The notes under the pieces are model-generated. The model did not search any database and had not been told where the DNA came from. It worked only from the letters and a program-made list of their open reading frames with translations. 64,000 nt of DNA, taken from assembly GCF_030272615.1 (NCBI RefSeq), contig NC_081412.1, positions 666,978,352 to 667,042,351 of the forward strand, read 5' to 3'. Position numbers and translations under genes: made by a program. This document shows, in pieces, positions 57,095 to 64,000 of this stretch. This DNA is from Cryptomeria japonica (taxonomy: Eukaryota > Streptophyta > Pinopsida > Cupressales > Cupressaceae). Each line of letters begins with the position of its first letter. Within the stretch, counting starts at the first letter, position 1.

Positions 57095-59700
57095 TTGTTT
57101 GCTGTTTAATTACAATTCATCGCTATATCATATACTACAGTTCCTGTGATCTAATGTTTATACAAAATTTTGGATTTTCAGCCTTAGAAAAGTTCGAGTA
57201 TAGAGTCTATCATAGTATCGTTGTCTTTCTTTTACATTATATATACATTATGACTAGTATAGATATCTTAAATACATCTATCTAAAGAAAACTGATAGAT
57301 ATCAATTGAAACTATTTAATTTACCTTAAAATTATTTTATTCATTTTAAATTATATTTTTCTATTGATAATTCACATATAGTTTTTTTTAATTAAACTTT
57401 ATACTTCTTATCATTATTAAAAAAATATTGAAAATAAAAATTTATAAAATATATATATATATATTTTTTAAATATTGTAATTATGAAATGGTAGATATTT
57501 TTAAAATATCTTTGTTTTTATTTTATATTTATATATCAGGATTTATTTTGTTTTATATGGTGTTTATTTTTAAAATATTAAATTTATAATTAATATCAAT
57601 ATTTTGACTTGTGAATGGTTGTCAAATTTAAGATTAAAGATAAAAGTTAACATTAACACACTCATTCCATTTCACTCCACCCCTTGCCGCCATTGTAGAA
57701 TGTCTATCAGCATTAATGAACAACTATGATGTGATTGTGTAGGAAACTATTTTTAGTTCATGTTTATTTTTTAAGTTTAAAATGTATAGCAATGCTTGGA
57801 AATAAAATTGTTAAAAATTAAATATTAGGAAAATAATAAATAATAGATTGTTTAAAATAAAAGTATATAAAATTATTATATATAGGTGACTAGGGATGGA
57901 CAATTTTGATTCTGTTGGGGTTTTGTCTTGTGCATTCTTCATGTCATAATATATCTTATGAAGGTAGTTGGCTTTGTTAGTCCATATTTATTCCAATGTC
58001 TTTTAAGCTACCATGCTTGGAATAATTTTCTAACCCTTCAAAAGACCTCACTCTTTCATCACTCTATGATTGTTGATGTAGCTAGAGATTCAATTGTGCT
58101 TAACAATGACAACTATACTCAAGAGGCCTACAAATTTTTTCCCCAAGGTGTTCTATGATGTATGTCTATTGAAACACCCCCTATTGTACTTATTATTCCT
58201 AAATTTGCAATCTATATCATTGGTTAGAAAATTTTAATTTAATAGGATATTTTGTGGCGAGTGTCCCTTTTGAAAACATACTAAAATATTAGATTACCAA
58301 TCCCTAGGTCTTGCATAAAATTCACCTTAATGCCATAAAAGACCTTACCATTTTTTTAATTTATTTTTATTTGCTAAATGTCAAAGCCATCCTTAACATG
58401 ACCCCTAGTTTGTTTGTATTTTTTTTTTTCTTCTCAACTTGGACTAGAGGTTTCATTATCTTTAATGAGAAAACCTTGCATGTCTCTATGAGGTATAGGT
58501 TTTTGGTTTACTATTGAAACTTTTTGACAGTAGAAACATCTCTGGGCTCTATTGTGTGAATCAAATCAAAGAGAATTTTATCAACTTAACTTCAAAAGAG
58601 GGTATATGTATAAGTGGATGTTTCAAAGAATTTCAAGGAGACATGTGACATCTATTTACCCTTTTTTAATTGGACCAACTCTTATAATTTTTCTTGATTA
58701 TCAAATTGGTAAGCACCACTATGTAAGTTGAGTTACTCTATCTTTATATATTGTTTGAGTCAATGTTTTCTAGTTGAAAATGCCTCAATCAACATCAAGT
58801 GTCAAATTTCTTCTAAATCAACATCAAGTATCAAATTTCTTCTCAAACTTAGGTCATAATTTTTACAAAATATCAATGTCACAAGTTTCTTGCATCAGAT
58901 GTCATAGTTTCTCATGAAGAAGAATGTTTTACCTACTCAAAGTGTGTGGAATATTGTTATGTTTTGCTTGGATGAATTTACACATTAATTTTAAATGGTA
59001 AAAATAAATATCATTCATTGTTCACTTAGTGCACTAGAAGTAATTGTGTAATTCGAATAAAATTCACAAAAATATCTTAAATCATTTTATAAGGATGATT
59101 GTGTCTCCATTGGAGATTTGTTTGAGCTTGGATATTAAAATTCATTTACAAGGATGATCATGTCTCCATTTCATACAATTCGAAAAAACATAGTCTATAT
59201 TTCTTTTCGTTTGGGGGATATTAAAATGAAAACATCTCCATGAGAAGTTTGTGGAAATGATTAAATTGAAAGTTTGTTAAAGTTGTAACAAAATAAATTT
59301 AAGAGGGCTTTATAGGTTTAATATAAAAAATATGGCCAAGTTTCAAGTAAAGATATGAATTTGATCAAAAGATATGAAATTTCTTTTAAATATTAAAATA
59401 ATAATGTGAAGATTTTAATTAAAAAGTTATGAAATTATTTTGAATTATATCTTCATCAACATTATGGAAAGATTAAAGAACTTATTGGCTCTCTCAAATT
59501 TAATTTTTTGGTAATTATTATAAAGTCTTTTTAAAATCCCACAAGCTAATTTAAAGGAAATGTTAACGAGCTCTCAAAAAATTTCAAATGCCAAAATCAT
59601 CCTTTGATAAAAAATTTAAAAAATTAGAAAGATAAAAAGGTCACCAGAATGTCTATGCATTTGGCATTGACTAGTGACAAAATTTCAATAAGGTGATGGT
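57095..59700. other. AT-rich sequence upstream of the TNL gene, no gene supported
   Basis: An ORF of 76 codons at 57928-58158 has no recognised similarity and no supporting signals. A 29-bp direct duplication (58787-58815 and 58816-58844, unit starting AATCAACATCAAG) is present. Nothing else recognised. Confidence 0.45.
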
Positions 59701-59719
59701 GAAGAATTGATATCCCTCA

Positions 59720-60640
59720 CTAAGGATTGATAATTTGTTTGATTAGATGAGTAGAGCCAAGGTGTTCTTGAAGATTGATCTCAAGACTGAGTACCATCAA
59801 CATTGGATTCATGAGTCTAACATTCATCAGGCAATATTTTATAATTGTTATGGACACCATGTGACTTGATGGTGGTTCCATTTGGGTTGAAGAATGATTC
59901 TTTGTGGTCATGAGTTTGATGAATGGTGTATTGTACACATAGCTTAATCAATCTATCCATGTGTTTTTGGATGATATTTTGGTCTATTAGAGGATAATGG
60001 AGTATCATGAGGTCTTCTTGTACAAGGTTTTGCAATATCAAGGTTACCATTAACTTTATGGAAACTTGGTAAAGTGTGAGCTTTTCTAGAGTAAGGTAAT
60101 ATATATGGGTCATATTATCTCGAGTGAGTGCATCTCAATAGATCCCTTGAAGATTCAAGCTATTATGGAATGTTTCTAAGGTTAATAATTTCATGGGCTT
60201 GGTGAATTATTACCCTCAATTTTTGAGAGTTGTCTGTAGAGTACCTCTTCCTTTTAGTTGTTTTCAAAGAAAAGAGAAGAAGTTTATTTGGTTGGATTCA
60301 GTTGTTTGCATTGATGCATCGTTGAATGTTTTGGGGATGGTTCTTAGGTAGGAGGGCCATGTGATTCTTTATGGCTTATGTAAGGTCAATGACCATAACC
60401 TAAATTACCCCTCATGATTTCAAGTTAGCCACAATTGTCCATGCACTTATCCTATGGAGGTATTTTATTTTGGATCACTAATTTGAGCTTCATAACAACC
60501 ATCATAGTCTACAATATATATTTACTCCTTCAAACCTTAATCATTACATCAAAGAAAATGTGAACATTCTTATAGATGTCTTGAGAAAGATGAGACATGA
60601 GATCTCAATTTTGAGTTGTCAATGGCTCCAAACACTATGA
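59720..60640 (+). pseudogene. Highly decayed Gypsy RT-RNase H remnant
   Basis: Plus-strand translation across frames gives VFLKIDLKTEYHQHWIHES (59768-59826), then VKCELF, stop, SKVIYMGHIIS (60070-60123) and SINPLKIQAIMEC, the RT-thumb signature, followed by FIWLDSVVCIDASLNVLGMV (60277-60340) and EGHVILYGL of the RNase H. Near 60550-60620, NVLIDVLRKMRHEIS-like sequence resembles the NVVADALSRK end. Word choice is that of the chromovirus-type Gypsy group. Stops and frame changes are frequent. Confidence 0.72.
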
Positions 60641-60962
60641 AGTTCATTGTCTAGCCAATAAAATAATTGAAAGGATGAGATACAGACTTGGATAACTACA
60701 ACATGAAAATATGAACTTATATGCAAATCTCAAAATTAATTTCCTTAATGTGAAAAACCATGCATTGATCCTTCTTCTTAATAATGCCAAAAATTATCCT
60801 ACATATCATGCTTTATAACCCTATCTTAAATGTGAGCTTATACCAAAAAAGAAAACAAAATAACCATATAAACCAATAAATCAATCAATCAATAAAACAA
60901 TCAAAGGATGTGCCACAGGCTTGGATATGCTTATTTTGGATTAGGTCAACCTTGAAAAATTA

Positions 60963-61059
60963 TGTTGATGTTTTTCTCTAATGATTGTAGCGTGTGATTT
61001 GATCGTTGAATATCTTTTGTGAAAATTTAATTGAAGCCGACTTGATGTATATTCCTATT

Positions 61060-61134
<75 letters not shown>

Positions 61135-61706
61135 TCATATTATGCTTGACATATAAGAGAGATGTATGAGATGGACGAATTGTGATGAAGTGAGTGAAGA
61201 GTAATGTGGTAAACGATAAAGTGAGGAAGTTGTTGTTGAAGAAGGATAGATCTAGTGTGATAGTATTTTGGAACATGTAGATAGCAAAGTGATTTGCAAA
61301 TTACCTTAACTAGATCTACTAAAAATAATTGGTGTGTTGTCTACGCTTAACAAGAATTGATCCCATGCATATGTAGATGCAATTTTCTCAATTCATTTAT
61401 TTATTTTCTAGCAGTTAGTTGTTATAATACAAGTAGTGAGCCCTTTCGCAATCAACCTCTTTTGTAATCCCATACAATTAGATATATTATCTTCAGAATT
61501 AACCCTCTGTGCTTTTTCCCATTTTGGTTTTGCTCGTATAAAAATTTGGTGTCTCTCTTATGGTTGTGTATGTTGTGTATTTCACTTCTATTACATATTC
61601 TTTTCATGCTATTGATATCTAAGATCAAGAAAAGTTTCAGATTATCAGAGTGTTTTAATTCAGAAATACTGAGTCACCCCCTCTCAGTATTCTGATCTAC
61701 TCAACA
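60963..61706 (+). repeat. Copia-like LTR (744 bp), possibly solo
   Basis: Starts TGTTGATG and ends CTACTCAACA, giving TGTTGA/TCAACA ends; the last 60 bp read ACTGAGTCACCCCCTCTCAGT, as in the other Copia LTRs here. It contains the long TA tract at 61063-61132. No matching target duplication (AATTA against CTATG) and no primer site follows, so limits are tentative. Confidence 0.5.
61063..61132. repeat. (TA)n microsatellite, about 70 bp
   Basis: About 35 uninterrupted AT units, the longest in the window. It creates an artificial Tyr-Ile ORF on the minus strand. Confidence 0.95.
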
Positions 61707-62439
61707 CTATGAACTTTTATAAAATGATCATATCTAGCCATATTGTTAAGATTTTATTTTATTTTTATTTATTTTAAATTTATTTTATTTGTTTAAAAAA
61801 TATTTTATTCTATTTAAAAAAATTTAAAATTATTTTATTAATTTATTTATTTACAAATAAAATTATATAAAGAAAATTAATTAAAAATAAAACAAATAAT
61901 ATAAATTAAAAAATATCTATTAAATAAATCAAATCAAATAATTTTAAAACTAAATAAAATAATTCAATACTCTAGCTAGATAACCAAAAAAATGAAAATA
62001 TCACTCTCTTTCTATTGAGCTTAACGTATGTATGTTAACTAGTTACTCTTTCTTTCCTTGCTACTAGTATAACATGTCATCTTTGACCTTTTCCTTTTGA
62101 TAGTTTTTTTGTTTTGTTTTTTTCTTTGTTTTTTTAATAATCTAAAGTCATGTTGTAAAGAGATTCACATTACTTTTTTAGAGTACCAAATTAATTTTTA
62201 TCAGTTCTAGTGTGAAATTGGAAAATTGTGGAATGGGAAGAAAGAGTTTATGATTTTTGTTCACCTAGGGACAATAAAATCACAAAAACATTTTTTTATT
62301 GAGATGTCACATAGTGTAAACTATGTTCTATTTTATCTAATGTTGTTCTACATAGTTTCTTGTGATTGTTGTGAAAATTGGAAAATTTATATAAACAATT
62401 TTTTTAACCTCTTACAAAATCAAAATTTATTCCATTCTT
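61707..62439. other. AT-rich sequence, no gene seen
   Basis: Runs of T/A and TTTATTTATTT words; no domain or repeat boundary recognised. Confidence 0.4.
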
Positions 62440-63640
62440 TTCTATTATATATTTCCCATGGTTCTTTCAAAACCTTTCAAATTATTGGAATAAAACTCTC
62501 CACCACTATCAAATCTCAAAAACTCAACTTTTCCACTAGTCTAATTTTTAACAAAGGATAATCCTTAAAAAGACTAAAAACTTTAGATTTACTTCTATGA
62601 AAATACAAAAAAAATCTTCTATTATAATCATATATGAAAGAGATGAAGTACACAAATCTAGGTATCAAAGGAACATTAACAGGATCAAACACATCAGAGT
62701 GAATAGAGTTGAAAATCATAGAAGACTTATGTGAGCTAGACTAAAAAGAAACACAATATTATTTTCCATATATAGTATTCACAAAAATTGAAATCAGAAT
62801 TATAATCATCAAGGCCTTCAACAAGGTTCTATGACACTTTTCAAAAATGCAGCCTATTATTTGGTTCCACGACATATCTTTCTCTATATTGGTAGCTTCA
62901 TCTCCAAAGTATTGGTCCTCTTTGGTACACAAGAAGCATAACTAGTAAATGTAGAAATAATAGCATTCTTCTCTACATGATCTGATGATGAGGATGAATA
63001 ATCGAAAGTCATTTTATTGGACTTCATAGAAATACTATTGTACTATATCATGCATGCATCTAGCTTATACAGAGTGCCAATCTGGACACCCTTAGCAAGA
63101 ACCATATAACCTTTAGTCATCTTGCATCCTCCAATCGAAAGAAACAACCTGCACTCCCACATCACTCAACTTAATTGCTAAAATTAGGTTTCATGCCAAA
63201 CTAGTGATATGTAGGACACCATAAATTCCCTTAACTATACCATCAAGGAATAAGATCTTGTCTCTACCTTAATCAAGGACATTAAGGTGGTAATCATCAC
63301 AAAGATACACCTTCCTATTATTATATTCCTCATACTTTGAGAACCAATCTCTATGAGAGGTCATGTGGAAAGAGACACCTGAGTCGATCAACCACACATC
63401 TTCTAACACATGTATTAATAAGGATTCAACAAAATAATTAAAATCATCATGAGAAGATTTGTTAGAATTAGAATAAGAATTTTTCTTCTTTTTTCCTTCT
63501 CCTCTTTACATTCTTTCTAGAAATGATCAAATTTGTCACAAATTTGATACAATTGTAATGTTTCACGTTAGAAATTTTACCAAGAGATTTAGATCTCCAT
63601 GGAGACATATTTTAATTTCTTGTCTCTATCCATAATTATC
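62440..63640 (-). pseudogene. Copia gag-end, protease, pre-integrase and integrase remnant
   Basis: Minus strand, from right to left: a degenerate zinc-knuckle region near 63510-63570; VWLIDSGVSFHMTSHRDWFS (63340-63400), the Copia protease with its catalytic D-S-G at 63377-63385; KVYLCDDYHL; GVQVVSFDWRMQDD of the pre-integrase module (about 63120-63165); SIHSDVFDPVNVPLI (62660-62710), the integrase start with first Asp; and LRFDSGGEFYSNN (62480-62525), the second block with Ser for Asn. Similarity ends near 62440. Several stops. It is a different lineage from Copia B. Confidence 0.8.
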
Positions 63641-63747
63641 CAATGAAAAATGAAATATCCCAGACCAATTTTTTTCAATTTTTCAATTACAAAGAGTAAT
63701 GCAACACACATCCGTTAGGGTTAGCACTTAAACCAAAACGATGCAGA

Positions 63748-63965
63748 AAACAACTCTAGCCAAGAATGTACACCAGGATCTCGGGTTGGGCAAGGCATGA
63801 GCATATGGTCAGAGGGTCTTAAAGCATTTTGAAAGTAACTCTAACCAAGAATGTGCCCAAGACGGACTAACATATGGTCAGAGGATCTTGGTGCATGCTG
63901 AAAGCAACTCTAACCAAGAATGTGCCCAAGATGGACTAACATATGGTCAGAGGATCTTTACAATT
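63748..63965. repeat. Tandem repeat, 69-bp unit
   Basis: Unit 63835-63903 (starting GTAACTCTAACCAAGAATGT) is followed by a nearly identical partial unit 63904-63965, and preceded by a more diverged, longer unit from about 63748. Each includes CATATGGTCAGAGGATCTT. Confidence 0.82.
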
Positions 63966-64000
63966 ACAACTGCTTAAAGGAAAACTCAACACCAAACATG

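Noticed and set aside
57928-58158. Possible small gene of 76 codons
   Set aside because: No similarity, no clear promoter or splice context, and ORFs of this size occur by chance here.
59720-60113. Minus-strand ORFs of 72 and 98 codons
   Set aside because: They are antisense shadows of the Gypsy RT remnant, which gives clear RT motifs on the plus strand.
61055-61276. Open frame with a long Tyr-Ile run on the minus strand
   Set aside because: It is a translation of the (TA)n microsatellite.
63748-63965. CRISPR-like array
   Set aside because: Units are 69 bp and contiguous, without unique spacers, in a plant nuclear context; it is a simple tandem repeat.

Overview
The window looks like a piece of a large, repeat-rich plant nuclear genome, most likely a conifer. 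It is AT-rich and holds long (TA)n tracts. Nested LTR retrotransposons and LINE debris fill most of it, and I can support only one host gene. That gene is a TIR-NB-ARC-LRR (TNL) immune receptor whose wording resembles conifer TNLs; the conifer call is inference. No rRNA, tRNA or CRISPR array was seen.

Layout. 1-6350: plus-strand LINE remnant (endonuclease, RT, zinc finger, RNase H), followed by an accessory ORF remnant and a LINE-type 3' end. 7562-7932: a degenerate 21-bp tandem array. 8600-22475: a decayed plus-strand Ty3/Gypsy element (gag, retropepsin, G-patch, RT, RNase H, start of a second RNase H). It is split by a possible inverted-repeat element (9431-10431), a non-autonomous hAT element with a perfect 8-bp target duplication (11465-12300), and a complete 6.6-kb LTR element (13346-19958). 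That last element has tRNA-Met-type priming and four zinc knuckles but no pol; instead it carries a reading frame of about 1,136 codons.

22697-41801: a minus-strand Copia element cut in two inside its integrase by a 16-kb minus-strand Gypsy element (25383-41407). The Gypsy element's LTRs are about 5 kb each, and each LTR carries a sense-oriented reading frame of about 1,030 codons. Its pol has an extra RNase H upstream of the RT. 41802-42934: an LTR with adjacent primer site, inserted into the upstream end of the same Copia. 45200-47000: a minus-strand Gypsy RNase H remnant split by a solo LTR (45425-46822). 48260-49468: a second solo LTR with a perfect 5-bp target duplication. 50990-51550: coiled-coil ORF plus LINE-type 3' end, minus strand.

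53413-56982: the TNL gene, minus strand, five exons, apparently intact (1,056 codons plus stop by my splice model), with a TATA-like box at 57086-57094. 57100-64000: AT-rich sequence with a Gypsy remnant (59720-60640), a Copia LTR (60963-61706), a Copia gag/protease/integrase remnant (62440-63640) and a 69-bp tandem repeat (63748-63965).

The most unusual signal is that three unrelated retroelement contexts (LINE-associated, gag-only LTR element, and the LTRs of a Gypsy element) each carry a long accessory reading frame of broadly similar layout: a globular N-terminal half with a short pattern like I-T-x-x-x-I-x-x-x-x-G-L, then a charged, low-complexity and helical C-terminal half. Two of the three have suffered almost only nonsense substitutions and few frameshifts, suggesting selection until recently. 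I cannot assign a function.
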